From contig JASBUV010000258.1 in NCBI GenBank assembly GCA_030147705.1, positions 1 through 42,628 on the forward strand: a stretch of DNA of 42,628 nt, given 5' to 3'. The position numbers and the translations under genes are program-made. The stretch is from Gammaproteobacteria bacterium. Lineage in GTDB: Bacteria; Pseudomonadota; Gammaproteobacteria; Pseudomonadales; Pseudohongiellaceae. Shown in pieces: positions 1-9,427 of this stretch. The notes below the pieces were generated by a model. That model worked only from the letters and a program-made list of their open reading frames with translations. It ran no database searches and was not told the origin of the DNA. Within the stretch, counting starts at the first letter, position 1. Each line of letters starts with the position of its first letter.

Positions 1-777
<777 letters not shown>

Positions 778-882
778 AATATCAATCAGATAAGAATTGA
801 ATGGAGATCAGAGGCAGAATTTTCTGATCATTGGAGAAGTGGAATCCTTCTTCAGGGGTAAAGCTCTTTACATGCGACACGT

Positions 883-928
883 GTACGACCTGTCGTACCA
901 ACAGAAATCAAACCTGTACCGAACAGGT
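883..928. promoter_or_regulatory. Two adjacent inverted repeats upstream of the transglycosylase lipoprotein gene
   Basis: GTACGACCTGTCGTAC (883-898) is a perfect 7+2+7 palindrome. ACCTGT-accga-ACAGGT (912-928) is a second inverted repeat. ACCTGT thus occurs twice directly (888-893, 912-917) and once inverted. No T-run follows, so these look more like protein-binding sites or mRNA hairpins than terminators. They lie 25-70 bp before the start codon at 953. Confidence 0.5.
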
Positions 929-952
929 TAATGACGCACAAAGAGTTTGATA

Positions 953-1612
953 ATGGACGCTACAACAAATTTTACTCAGCACTTTTGCATTGCTGTGCTT
1001 AGGAGACCAAGCAAGCTGCTGCTCACCCTCAGCCTGTTGGGACTGGTTTCCTGTACTGCTTCCCAGCCCCGTGATACTGCCAATGTGTGCAGCATTTTTG
1101 AAGACAGGCGCTCCTGGTATAAAGCGGCGAAAGCCTCAGCCGATCGCTGGAATATTCCAATAGCCGTAAACATGGCTTTTATCTATCAGGAGTCCAGCTT
1201 TCGGGCCCGCGCCAAACCTGAGCGCTCACGCATCTTGTGGATATTGCCAGGGCCGAGGCCATCGACAGCGTACGGTTATGCGCAGGCACTGGACAGCACC
1301 TGGTCCGAGTACGAACAGCGCTCTGGAAATTCACGTGCATCGCGAGCCAATTTTGCTGATGCCATCGATTTTGTCGCCTGGTACAACGCAAATTCCCGGC
1401 GCATAAGCAGCATTCCAGGCAACGATGCAAGAAATCTTTATCTTGCCTATCATGAGGGGAATGGAGGCTATCAGCGAGGCACCTACCGTGAGAAACGGTG
1501 GCTTCTGGATGCGGCAGCCAACGTGCAGGCCAATGCCGATCGCTTCGCAGTACAATTGAATTCCTGTCAAAGAGAGCTTGATAAAAATTGGTTTCAGCGA
1601 CTTTTCTTTTGA
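953..1612 (+). CDS. Lipoprotein with lytic-transglycosylase (SLT) fold
   Basis: Predicted outer-membrane or periplasmic lipoprotein of 219 residues that probably cleaves the glycan strand of peptidoglycan. The N-terminus has a basic stretch (LRRPSK), a hydrophobic segment and the lipobox LVSC, so signal peptidase II processing is expected. The SLT-type active-site motif YQESSF places the catalytic glutamate at E80. AYGYAQAL and AYHEGNGGYQRG match the later conserved SLT motifs. I chose ATG 953 over the TTG two codons upstream because AAGAG lies 7 bases before it. It is not MltA-F by obvious resemblance; it belongs to a short lipoprotein SLT group. The gene stands alone between ligA and djlA. 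The substrate is inferred from the family. Confidence 0.8.
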   Translation: MDATTNFTQHFCIAVLRRPSKLLLTLSLLGLVSCTASQPRDTANVCSIFEDRRSWYKAAKASADRWNIPIAVNMAFIYQESSFRARAKPERSRILWILPGPRPSTAYGYAQALDSTWSEYEQRSGNSRASRANFADAIDFVAWYNANSRRISSIPGNDARNLYLAYHEGNGGYQRGTYREKRWLLDAAANVQANADRFAVQLNSCQRELDKNWFQRLFF

Positions 1613-1673
1613 GTGTTCCGCTTCCGGTAATACTGACAACAATCCAATCTCTGTTTAGCAAGGCGAATGCATT

Positions 1674-2459
1674 ATGAACTGGTGGGGCAAAGTAGTGGGT
1701 GGCGCCTTCGGGTTCATGATGGGCGGTCCAGTGGGAGCTATTCTCGGAGCGGCGCTGGGTAATTATTTTGATGATGGCCTGGGCGGCATTCGTTCGAATG
1801 ACGGGCTTGATCTCGGTCAGACCGAGAGAGTGCAGTCAGTGTTCTTCACGACCGTATTCGCGGTAATGGGCTATATCGCAAAATCCGACGGCCGGGTAAC
1901 GCGTGATGAAATCGCAATGGCTGAGCGGGTCATGCAGCAAATGCAGCTGAATGCCGATCAGCGCAAGGTTGCAATTAATCTCTTCAATCAGGGCAAGCAA
2001 ACCGGATTCCCGGTCCAGGATGTACTCACGCAGTTTCGCCGTGAAGTACAGCGTCGCACGAATCTGGTTCAGATGTTTCTTGAGATCATTATTACCACCG
2101 CACTGGCCGATGGAAGTCTGCACGCCAACGAGCGCAAGATACTGGAAGATCTCGCCCGGCAATTGGGTCTCAGTCAGACGCAATTCACAGAGCTGCTAAG
2201 TCGGATTACGGGACAGGCACGATTTGCGGAACAGGAGTCTCTCGCCGATCGATTGCAGGCAGCGTACAAATTACTGGGTGTCACCAGTAGCACCGACATG
2301 GACGAGGTGAAGAAAGCTTATCGCAAGCAGATGAACCAGCATCATCCCGACAAACTGGTAGCGAAAGGCTTGCCTGAAGAGATGATCGACATAGCGACGA
2401 AAAAAGCGCAGGACATCAAAGCCGCGTACGAACTTATCAAGTCACAGCGCGCGGGGTAA
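1674..2459 (+). CDS. djlA: DjlA-type membrane-anchored J-domain co-chaperone
   Basis: A DnaK co-chaperone attached to the inner membrane, 261 residues against 271 for E. coli DjlA. The order of parts is diagnostic. A glycine-rich N-terminal membrane segment (about residues 5-30, GGAFGFMMGGPVGAILGAAL) comes first. A TerB-like helical domain (about 55-175) follows. A C-terminal J domain contains the essential HPD triplet at 224-226. The J domain stimulates DnaK ATPase; in E. coli DjlA is linked to envelope-stress signalling and capsule induction. The gene begins 61 bp after the transglycosylase gene and converges with the CDF exporter gene, separated by a small repeat. Confidence is high on architecture and length. 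Confidence 0.93.
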   Translation: MNWWGKVVGGAFGFMMGGPVGAILGAALGNYFDDGLGGIRSNDGLDLGQTERVQSVFFTTVFAVMGYIAKSDGRVTRDEIAMAERVMQQMQLNADQRKVAINLFNQGKQTGFPVQDVLTQFRREVQRRTNLVQMFLEIIITTALADGSLHANERKILEDLARQLGLSQTQFTELLSRITGQARFAEQESLADRLQAAYKLLGVTSSTDMDEVKKAYRKQMNQHHPDKLVAKGLPEEMIDIATKKAQDIKAAYELIKSQRAG

Positions 2460-2470
2460 TGTCAGGGCAC

Positions 2471-2502
2471 CCTCAAGACACTCTCAAGAGACTCTCAAGA
2501 AG
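2471..2502. repeat. Short tandem repeat (about 11 bp x 3) between djlA and the CDF gene
   Basis: Three near-identical units, CCTCAAGACA, CTCTCAAGAGA and CTCTCAAGAAG, lie just after djlA. They run into the last codons and stop of the convergent CDF gene (stop at 2495). Slippage here would change the C-terminal residues of the transporter only. Confidence 0.6.
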
Positions 2503-3658
2503 AGAGTACTGGCTGCAGCCTCTTGCCATAGAGTGTGTTGTACACCTTCAGACCCGACACGTAGCCCAGCTCAGTTAATACCGATTCAAGCTGTTGCGTC
2601 AGCTCGCGCGGAATCGTGTCCAGTTTGACAAAGAGTTCAATATCGATGCCGTGTTCGAAATAGTGCAACGCGACCCGGTCTATTGCTGACTCGTCGAGCA
2701 CTTTTCCCCAGCGTTCGCGGATGGTTGCCAGCACGGTATTTCTATCGGGCAAATCTTCCCGCTGGTCCACTGCAGCCTTGTCGATATCTTCTGGATCGAT
2801 ATGCACAATCACGTCACTGATATCGCTGAATCGCCCAAGCAAGGCTCTGGTGACTCGCTGACCGAGCTGGTGTCCTTCTGATACCGAAATCAGAGGATTA
2901 ACCAACAGGTGAAGTTCGAGAATCATCTTGCCGCCAGAGAGTCTGGAGCGTAGTGCCGTAATACCTCGCACACCCTCAACACTCTTGATGCAGCGCCTGA
3001 GTTGCTCCTGGCGATCCGGTGGTACTGCCGTATCGACCAGTTCCCTGATGCTATCGATACAGAGATCGAATCCGATCTTGGCAATGAACAGCGCTACAAA
3101 TATCGCCGCTACGATGTCCATCCAGGCGAGGCCTTGCTGGGCTGCAAAGATGCCAATGAAAACTGCGATTGAAGTAATGGCATCAGAGCGGCTGTGCCAG
3201 GCATTCGCTTTCAACAGGCTCGAATTGAGTCGTCTGGCGACGCGCATGGTGTAATGGTAGATCCATTCTTTACCAGCGATGGACAAGCCCGCGAAAATCA
3301 ATCCGGCGAGTGCAGGTGTAGGTATGGCTTCGCTGCTCAACAGGCGCTGATAACTGTCGTAGAGCAGCACGCCCGCCGTTGCGAAAAACACCATGCCCAT
3401 GGCCACCGTACCCAGTGTCTCGAAGCGTCCGTGACCGTAAGGGTGTTCGGCATCGGGCTCGTCGTGCGCCAGGCGAGCGACGATCAGAACAAAGGTATCA
3501 GTGAAGGCGTCGGAGAGCGAATGAATGCCGTCGGTGACCAGTGCGAACGATTGGGCATAGATGCCGCCGACGATCTTGCCGACACCAAGAACGATATCCA
3601 GAACCATCCCGATAACGGTCACGCGTGTGGCTTCCGTTTTCGCTTGCTTCTGATCCAT
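2495..3658 (-). CDS. Cation diffusion facilitator (CDF) family metal exporter
   Basis: An inner-membrane divalent-metal/proton antiporter of 387 residues. Six transmembrane segments fill roughly residues 14-205. The metal site is visible: H46-x3-D50 in TM2 (DGIHSLSD) and H155-x3-D159 in TM5 (HSRSD). A two-His/two-Asp set is usually linked to Zn/Cd-type selectivity. The CDF signature HPYGHGRFE is at 72-80. The cytoplasmic C-terminal half is long. One ferredoxin-like ZT-dimer region (about 210-290) is followed by about 90 further residues of similar character, so it exceeds FieF (300 residues). No metal regulator is adjacent, so the exact ion is unknown. Confidence 0.9.
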   Translation of the reverse strand: MDQKQAKTEATRVTVIGMVLDIVLGVGKIVGGIYAQSFALVTDGIHSLSDAFTDTFVLIVARLAHDEPDAEHPYGHGRFETLGTVAMGMVFFATAGVLLYDSYQRLLSSEAIPTPALAGLIFAGLSIAGKEWIYHYTMRVARRLNSSLLKANAWHSRSDAITSIAVFIGIFAAQQGLAWMDIVAAIFVALFIAKIGFDLCIDSIRELVDTAVPPDRQEQLRRCIKSVEGVRGITALRSRLSGGKMILELHLLVNPLISVSEGHQLGQRVTRALLGRFSDISDVIVHIDPEDIDKAAVDQREDLPDRNTVLATIRERWGKVLDESAIDRVALHYFEHGIDIELFVKLDTIPRELTQQLESVLTELGYVSGLKVYNTLYGKRLQPVLSS

Positions 3659-3712
3659 TATCGCGATTATTGAGTCTGAGGAGCCCAGGTTGGGCGGGTG
3701 AGGGTTAGGCAG

Positions 3713-3744
3713 AAAAAAGCCCGACAGCGAGAACTATCGGGCTT
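3713..3744 (-). terminator. Rho-independent terminator of the M16 peptidase gene
   Basis: Read on the minus strand, AAGCCCGA and TCGGGCTT form an 8-bp stem around a 12-base loop, followed directly by TTTTTT. It lies 176 bp downstream of the peptidase stop and just upstream of the CDF gene, so the two are separate transcripts. Confidence 0.88.
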
Positions 3745-3769
3745 AAATATACTATCAAGGGAGAGATAA

Positions 3770-3814
3770 ATGAAACAAAACCCACAATTTTGTATGACAT
3801 CTACCTACACTTAA
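3770..3814 (+). CDS. Possible 14-codon mini-gene with a strong ribosome-binding site
   Basis: ATG at 3770 follows AAGGGAGAG with good spacing and opens a 14-codon frame (MKQNPQFCMTSTYT, stop TAA). No convincing promoter and no same-strand gene follow it; both flanking genes are on the other strand. It could be a chance match in the peptidase 3' region. Recorded only because the ribosome-binding site is better than many in the window. Confidence 0.2.
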   Translation: MKQNPQFCMTSTYT

Positions 3815-3919
3815 TCAGACTGCGGCTATCCGGATAAGTTCCGAAGTTTCCAATTTTTTTTATTATTTTTTTGCGCGCTGTAAAAAATTCCCAATGCAAG
3901 TCATAACATGCTGATATTA

Positions 3920-6898
3920 CTATAGATTTACGATATTCAGCTGATCAATAGTGAGTGCATCCGCGGCATTTTTATTGGTAATTATGCCGATACTGGCCTG
4001 TTCGGGACGCAAATAACGCTCAGCAATATCACGTAAATCCTGCCGTGTTGTGGCCAGAACCTGACGCCGGAATGCCATCCTGTGTTCGAGGGTTCTGCCA
4101 AACAGATGGTTGTAGAAAGCCTGCTTTGCTTCACCAGCGGGTGACGTCGGCTTGTCCATGGTTGAGATGACGCTCAGTATCGCTTCCTCAAGCTGATGCT
4201 CAGGTTGCTCTTCATTAATCACCCACTCGACGGCCTTGTCGAAATCCGTGAGGGTCTCTTCAAGCCGCGGATCGCGGTAGGAGAAGAAACGGAAAGATGC
4301 TGAATTGGCATCCTGGCTGGCGCCACCGCCGTAAGCACCACCGCGTTCACGAATTGCCTGATGCAGAAAACCATTGCGCAGGTATGAGGCGAGTACGTGC
4401 AAGCGGGCATTGTCAGGATGGCCGGAGGGCACGGTCGGGAATGCCTTGGCGCAGAAGTTGACCTGTGTCGCGGTCGTCCAGGCCTCTCTGATCTGCTGGC
4501 GAACTGGCTCGAAAGCAAGAGCAGACTCGATGGGTCCCGCGGTTTGCCCCCAATGTTGATCCAGATGTTCAAGCAGGGAAGGTTCATCCTCTGCTTCACC
4601 GATCAAGAGGAATTGCGGCTGCGCGGCAAGTACTTGCGCATGCAGGCGTGCGAAGTCTGCCAGCAGCTTCTCCCGCGCGCTTTCTTCATTGAGGGCATCG
4701 CGTAGAGACTTCATATACTGGATGCCTTCCAGCCCGGCATAGCGATGCGATAACTGTGCTACCGGACTCATGCCGCTGGACGCCAGGCTCATGGCAAGAC
4801 TATGGCCCTGACCTGTAATGCTGCTTTCCTTGCGGGCGCAGATCTGGTCAACGATCTCCTTCAGACGTTGCGACTCATCAAAGCGAACCTGATGAATCGT
4901 GTCGTAGAGCAACTCGGTGAGCTGTGCATGATTACGCACCAGCGCCTTGGACGAGAAACTCAGCAGGGATTTGCTTTGCTGCACATCGTTAATATCACTG
5001 CGAATGCTGGTGAAACAATTCAGGCCGCCACTGATCTGTGCCTGTCGGGTCTGCATCTCGCTGTAGTCTTTGTCGCCAACGCCAAACTCGGAAATGCAGC
5101 TGGTGTATAACGGCAAGACATGCAGCAAGTCTTCTTCGAGATGCGGAAGATCGAAAATAATCTGTTGATAGGCCAGACCGTTGGTACCTTGCTCGTAAAA
5201 ACTGACGGGTAAACCCGAGTTCTTGAGCTTGAACTCTTTGCGCTCCGGCACACTGATACTGTCAGGCACATCTGCCAGACCCACCTTGGGTAGCAGTGAG
5301 GGGTCGTCAACCTGCGCCTGTCTTTCGCTGAGCGCTTTAGCCTGAGCAACAAGTGTTTCGATCTGGGAATCCTGCAGCTGTGAGGAGAGGGCGGCCAGGC
5401 GCTGTTTTTCGGCCGCTACCTTGCGTTCCGCCAGTTCACTATCCGGTTGCAACGTAACCGTGACCCGATGTGGGTTGTTCAGCAGCAATTCCCGAATCAG
5501 ATTCGGAATGAATGCCTCGTCTTTGATCCACTCACCGAGTTTTTCCAGCACGGGATCCATATTGAGTAGCTTGATTGGATCGCCACGATGCAGGGCAGTG
5601 GAAAGGCCGGTGAGAATAAGCTGCAATCCATAAGGATAGCTGTCACCGGAAATTTCCCGCTGATTGAGTTCCAATTGATGCAGGGCTGCTTCTACCTGAT
5701 TCTGGTCAATGCCTTCATCAGCAATCTGTTGCAGAGTATCGATTATCAGCGCTTCAACGGCGGCAGTAGATTGAGCATCACAGCCTTCCAGTCCTGCCAT
5801 GAAAGTCATCTCCCGGTTGGAGTCTTCCAGGCCACACATGGGTGATGGCGCGCTACCCAACTCGGAGGTTTCCAGCACTCTCAACAGCGGGCTCGCACTA
5901 TTGTCCAACAGGACACTGCTCAGCAGCTGCGCTTTGAACAGATCTGTCAGCTCGGTGCTTCGTCCGAGTAGCCACCCTACAACGACATGAGTCTTGTTGC
6001 CTTCAGTTTCATCAACTGAATAATGTTCCTCAACCCGCACCGGAGCGAGGTAGCGCTTCTCATCCTGAACTTCTATGTGTACAGGGAGTTTATCGAACTC
6101 TTTAAGTGCCAGCTCTTCAAAATTCTGATGGTGTTCATAAGCTGGAATATCACCAAACGTCATGAACACTGCATTGCTGGGGTGGTAGTGGCTCTTGTAA
6201 AAGTCGACCAGTTCCTCATAGCTCAAATCGGGAATGTGATCGGGCTCGCCACCGCTGTTAAAGTGATAGGTGGTAGTGGGGAAAATGTATTTGGTAAGCG
6301 TGTGCCACAGTACGCTATTAGTGGAACTCATGGCACCTTTCATTTCGTTAAAGACCACGCCCTTGTACTGAAGTTCGGTGGTTGGATCGTCGCCGGTTGC
6401 AAACTCGAGCCGATGACCTTCCTGCGCAAAATCCAATTCATCCAGTCGCGCGAAAAACGCAGCATCGAGATACACGTTCAGCAGATTGTTGAAATCTTTC
6501 TTGTTCTTGCTGGCGAACGGATAGGCAGTCCAGTCGCTACTGGTGAACGCATTCATGAAAGTATTCAGCGATCGCCTGATCATCATGAAGAACGGGTCAC
6601 GAACAGGAAAGCGCTTGCTGCCGCAGAGAGCCGTGTGCTCAAGAATATGGGCAACGCCGGTTGAGTCCATGGGCACTGTCCGAAATGCCACCAGAAACAC
6701 GTTTTCCTCGTTGTCGCTAGCGAGATGGAAATGCTTCGCTCCTGTCTTCAGATGCTCGTATTCCTCGATGACAAGATTCAGGGACGCAATGTATTCACTG
6801 CGCTGCCACTTGAATGCTTCGTGTACCTTGTCGGGTGCCTGTACAGTGGGGGTTGTTGCCGAAGTATCGAGGTGTTGAGTACTGCTTGCTTGCGCCAT
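3920..6898 (-). CDS. Insulinase-family (M16C, presequence-protease-like) metallopeptidase
   Basis: A large zinc peptidase of 992 residues resembling mitochondrial/plastid PreP and bacterial M16C enzymes, which form a closed chamber and degrade short unstructured peptides. The inverted zinc motif HxxEH is at H84-I-L-E87-H88 (HILEHTALCGS). The distal glutamate ligand is likely in FNEMKGAMSS about 75 residues on. The full length fits two M16 halves joined by a hinge. No signal peptide is evident, so a cytoplasmic role is likely. I start at ATG 6898 rather than TTG 6970, because the 24 extra residues look non-coding and an AGGCAG lies upstream. The ylqF-like gene is 79 bp upstream on the same strand and may be cotranscribed. 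Confidence 0.92.
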   Translation of the reverse strand: MAQASSTQHLDTSATTPTVQAPDKVHEAFKWQRSEYIASLNLVIEEYEHLKTGAKHFHLASDNEENVFLVAFRTVPMDSTGVAHILEHTALCGSKRFPVRDPFFMMIRRSLNTFMNAFTSSDWTAYPFASKNKKDFNNLLNVYLDAAFFARLDELDFAQEGHRLEFATGDDPTTELQYKGVVFNEMKGAMSSTNSVLWHTLTKYIFPTTTYHFNSGGEPDHIPDLSYEELVDFYKSHYHPSNAVFMTFGDIPAYEHHQNFEELALKEFDKLPVHIEVQDEKRYLAPVRVEEHYSVDETEGNKTHVVVGWLLGRSTELTDLFKAQLLSSVLLDNSASPLLRVLETSELGSAPSPMCGLEDSNREMTFMAGLEGCDAQSTAAVEALIIDTLQQIADEGIDQNQVEAALHQLELNQREISGDSYPYGLQLILTGLSTALHRGDPIKLLNMDPVLEKLGEWIKDEAFIPNLIRELLLNNPHRVTVTLQPDSELAERKVAAEKQRLAALSSQLQDSQIETLVAQAKALSERQAQVDDPSLLPKVGLADVPDSISVPERKEFKLKNSGLPVSFYEQGTNGLAYQQIIFDLPHLEEDLLHVLPLYTSCISEFGVGDKDYSEMQTRQAQISGGLNCFTSIRSDINDVQQSKSLLSFSSKALVRNHAQLTELLYDTIHQVRFDESQRLKEIVDQICARKESSITGQGHSLAMSLASSGMSPVAQLSHRYAGLEGIQYMKSLRDALNEESAREKLLADFARLHAQVLAAQPQFLLIGEAEDEPSLLEHLDQHWGQTAGPIESALAFEPVRQQIREAWTTATQVNFCAKAFPTVPSGHPDNARLHVLASYLRNGFLHQAIRERGGAYGGGASQDANSASFRFFSYRDPRLEETLTDFDKAVEWVINEEQPEHQLEEAILSVISTMDKPTSPAGEAKQAFYNHLFGRTLEHRMAFRRQVLATTRQDLRDIAERYLRPEQASIGIITNKNAADALTIDQLNIVNL

Positions 6899-6977
6899 GC
6901 TTGACTGCCTATTGGGAGCGTTGCTGAATCTAACCAATTCAGGGAGATGATTGTTGCCGGAGGCCCACAAAACGGGC

Positions 6978-7799
6978 TTATGGGCTTTCCAGCGAGATGC
7001 GGCCTAGTTTACCGGAGCGGAAGTCATTTAGTAACAACTCTGCGGTTTTATGCCAGTCGACGCCGCCACCTTTGCCTCTGGCGCCGCGGATCGATGCGAT
7101 ATGCGTCAGGCAAGATTCAACATCAGTGGCCTGTGCCGGTAGCTGGTAGCGTTTCTGCAACGCCTGGGGATGTTGTTCGAGCAAAAATTCAGCGGCAAAC
7201 CAGCCAATATCTTCCAGATCAATCGCGGTGTTGCGAATCGTCCCGGTGAGGGCAAGCTTATAGGCGCCATTCTGATCTTCCAGCTTTGGCCATAGCAGCC
7301 CGGGGGTATCAACCAGGAACCAGTCTGCGTTGAGCCTGATACGCTGCTGTCCTTTGGTCACGGCGGGCTCATTGCCGGTATTCGCCAACTTGCGCCCGGC
7401 CAGGAGGTTCATAAGCGTGGATTTTCCGACATTTGGAATGCCGACTATGACGAGCTGTCGCGCCCGGTCGCTGCTGCTTTGACCGCAAAGCCGATTAGCC
7501 GCCGCGATAATGTCGTTCTGGGTAACCGGGGTCGCAGGTTCGCTCTGCAGACACACACAATCCGGCTGTCGATTGAAGCTTTCCTGCCAGGCTTTGGTCG
7601 CTTCAGGGTCCGCCAGATCCGCCTTGTTGAGAATCTTGATTCTTGGAATTTCGGCGTCAAGACTCCCGATGACGGGGTTGCTACTGGAAACCGGGATGCG
7701 GGCATCAAGGACTTCCACTAGCGCCTGCGAAGCCGGCAAAATCTTGCGCAGCTCCTTGGTCGCTTTGTGCATATGTCCGGGATACCAATTGATAGCCAT
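6978..7799 (-). CDS. ylqF: YlqF/RbgA-type ribosome biogenesis GTPase
   Basis: A circularly permuted GTPase of 273 residues involved in late assembly of the 50S subunit (role known from Bacillus RbgA). The permuted motif order is visible. G4 NKAD (58-61) precedes G1 GIPNVGKST (120-128), and G3 DTPG follows (164-167). The N-terminus MAINWYPGHMHKA is the family hallmark. The C-terminal helical domain (about 190-273) is the RNA-binding part. It is transcribed leftward, with the M16 peptidase gene next in the same direction and bolA divergent on the other side. Confidence in family is high; the exact assembly step in this organism is inferred. Confidence 0.92.
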   Translation of the reverse strand: MAINWYPGHMHKATKELRKILPASQALVEVLDARIPVSSSNPVIGSLDAEIPRIKILNKADLADPEATKAWQESFNRQPDCVCLQSEPATPVTQNDIIAAANRLCGQSSSDRARQLVIVGIPNVGKSTLMNLLAGRKLANTGNEPAVTKGQQRIRLNADWFLVDTPGLLWPKLEDQNGAYKLALTGTIRNTAIDLEDIGWFAAEFLLEQHPQALQKRYQLPAQATDVESCLTHIASIRGARGKGGGVDWHKTAELLLNDFRSGKLGRISLESP

Positions 7800-7920
7800 G
7801 CTGAATTAAGTCGGCTGTTCCTGATTTGGCTGAATGCTCAGCAGCTTGTTTATTGGGGGTTGTTTCCAGGGAATTAGTTTCCGCGCAAAAATCCCGAGGC
7901 TATCTCTGATCAAGCAGTGT

Positions 7921-7929
7921 TGTTAAAAT
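7921..7929 (+). promoter_or_regulatory. Probable extended -10 promoter element of bolA
   Basis: TGTTAAAAT reads as an extended -10 (TGnTAAAAT), 41 bp before the bolA ATG. No clear -35 is seen at the expected distance. That is compatible with an extended -10 or a stationary-phase promoter, as known for E. coli bolA. Confidence 0.45.
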
Positions 7930-7969
7930 CTGCGCTACGATAACCCAAACAGCTTCAGGTAGTCAGCAG

Positions 7970-8275
7970 ATGCGTATTCAGCAGTCCATTGAAACAAAAA
8001 TCCAACAGCAGCTTCAGCCTGTGCACTGGGCCGTTGAAAACGAAAGCCATCGGCATAGCGGTCCTGCCCAGGAATCCCATTTCAAACTGACTGTGGTATC
8101 GGATCTGTTTAACGGTTTAAATCTGGTCAAACGACATCAGCAACTCTATGCATTGCTGGCGGAAGAAATGGCCGGCGAAGTGCATGCACTCGCATTGCAT
8201 TTGTATACCCCCGATGAATGGCAAGCACGTCAGGAGCAGGCGCGTCCTAGTCCCAATTGTGCCGGCGCCAACTAA
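7970..8275 (+). CDS. bolA: BolA family protein
   Basis: A small 101-residue protein (E. coli BolA has 105). BolA proteins pair with monothiol glutaredoxins in iron-sulphur/iron handling and act in morphology and stress responses. The core SHFKLTVVSDLFNGLNLVKR followed by HQQLYALLAEEM and VHALALHLYTPDEW matches BolA rather than the shorter IbaG: VHALALH...TPDEW is the BolA C-terminal signature. The invariant histidine of the RH motif (KRH) is present. The Gln-rich N-terminus (IQQQLQ) is unremarkable. It is divergent from ylqF and apparently monocistronic. Confidence 0.93.
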   Translation: MRIQQSIETKIQQQLQPVHWAVENESHRHSGPAQESHFKLTVVSDLFNGLNLVKRHQQLYALLAEEMAGEVHALALHLYTPDEWQARQEQARPSPNCAGAN

Positions 8276-8592
8276 GTTTAGTACTGGACTGACCGTTCCG
8301 TTAACGGGCTTCTGGAATTGAATCATAAGTTCCGGCAATGCATGAATCGTCCCCTGGATGAAGACGTATTAGCTGGCACCTAATACGGCCCCAAACCTTC
8401 CGAAAGTAATCCCTGCATACTGTTATCCAGCGCACAATTCTGCAGGAAAGCGCGCAGATGACGATAGTCTAGTTATGGTATATTTGACGCCAGAAGCATT
8501 GGAGCCAATGCCGGAAATATTGGTATAATGCCTTTAATTACATAGAGTTAGATGTTTCTCGTTGAGAAAAACTTTAGCTTGAGAGGCGGTCT
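8276..8592 (+). promoter_or_regulatory. bolA-bax intergenic region: extended -10 promoter and two inverted repeats
   Basis: No gene is seen in this 317-bp gap. CGTATTAG-ctggcac-CTAATACG (8365-8387) is a perfect 8-bp inverted repeat without a T-run. GCATTGG-AG-CCAATGC (8496-8511) is a perfect palindrome. TGGTATAAT (8521-8529) is an extended consensus -10. The second palindrome covers the position where a -35 would lie (8499-8504 is TTGGAG), so it could be an operator for the downstream gene. Predicted leader length is about 57 bases. Confidence 0.6.
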
Positions 8593-9393
8593 ATGGAGCC
8601 TGATAAGGCACGTAAAATCGAGTTATCAGTAGCGGGTTTAACGGCTCTTGCTATGGTGGCGCTCATTGTCAGCGTAACCTCCATCGCGACTGCTGAACGC
8701 AACGCAGTACCCGTAATGGCACCGATTTCCGTGTTTCCGGACTTCGCCAATATTCCTGATGTTGAGGTAAAGAAACAGCAGTTTTTTGATTACCTCGAAG
8801 ATTATATCGTGGCGGAAAACGAGTCGATCGCCGCGGTGCGAGAAGAGCTGAGACCCTATCTCGACATCGTCAATTCAGGTGTGGCGTTAAGCCCCCGCGA
8901 GCGTTCCTGGGTTTTGCAGTTGGCCGACAAGTATCGAGTGGATACGACTGAGCTTAGTGATCGGGGCATCGTCAACGTGCTCTGGCGACGCATAGATATC
9001 GTGCCAGTATCTCTTGCGCTCGCACAGGCCGCCAACGAATCGGCCTGGGGTACGTCCAGATTTACTCTGGAAGGCAATAATTTATTCGGGCAGTGGTGTT
9101 ATGAGGAAGGCTGCGGCATCGTACCAGCCAGGCGGCCGCGTGGCGCTACTCACGAGGTGAAACGTTTCGAATCTGTCAGTGAGGGAGTCGCTGGCTATCT
9201 GCTCAATATCAACAGCCATCCTTCCTATCAGGACCTCAGGGAAATACGACAGGATATGCGCAACAGAGGCGAATCAGTCGATTCCTTGTTGCTTGCACGA
9301 GGTTTGTCCCGCTACTCCCAGCGCCGCGACCGTTACGTCGATGAGGTGCAGAACATCATTATCCAGAATGATTTACAGGCTCGCGATAGCTGA
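8593..9393 (+). CDS. Bax-like membrane-anchored glucosaminidase
   Basis: A peptidoglycan hydrolase of the Bax group (266 residues; glucosaminidase/lysozyme-like fold). One membrane segment (about 13-33) anchors it with the catalytic domain in the periplasm. The domain spans about 100-260. AQAANESAWGTSRF carries the catalytic glutamate E149. EGNNLFGQWCYEEGCGIVPARRP is the Bax signature, including its cysteine pair. GYLLNINSH and LLARGLSRYS continue the family pattern. A ribosome-binding site GAGAGG lies about 6 bases before the ATG. The gene converges on the polysaccharide deacetylase gene; no clear terminator lies in the 34 bp between them. The exact bond cleaved is inferred from the family. 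Confidence 0.88.
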   Translation: MEPDKARKIELSVAGLTALAMVALIVSVTSIATAERNAVPVMAPISVFPDFANIPDVEVKKQQFFDYLEDYIVAENESIAAVREELRPYLDIVNSGVALSPRERSWVLQLADKYRVDTTELSDRGIVNVLWRRIDIVPVSLALAQAANESAWGTSRFTLEGNNLFGQWCYEEGCGIVPARRPRGATHEVKRFESVSEGVAGYLLNINSHPSYQDLREIRQDMRNRGESVDSLLLARGLSRYSQRRDRYVDEVQNIIIQNDLQARDS

Positions 9394-9427
9394 TCACCAG
9401 ATCTTCCTGGGCTGAATTAACTCAGGC

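Noticed and set aside
890-904. LexA-like box CTGT...ACAG
   Set aside because: The spacing is 7, not 8, and the second pair at 914 has 5. No SOS gene follows.
2928-3673. Plus-strand open frames antisense to the CDF exporter
   Set aside because: They are shadows of a clearly coding minus-strand gene with intact metal-binding motifs.
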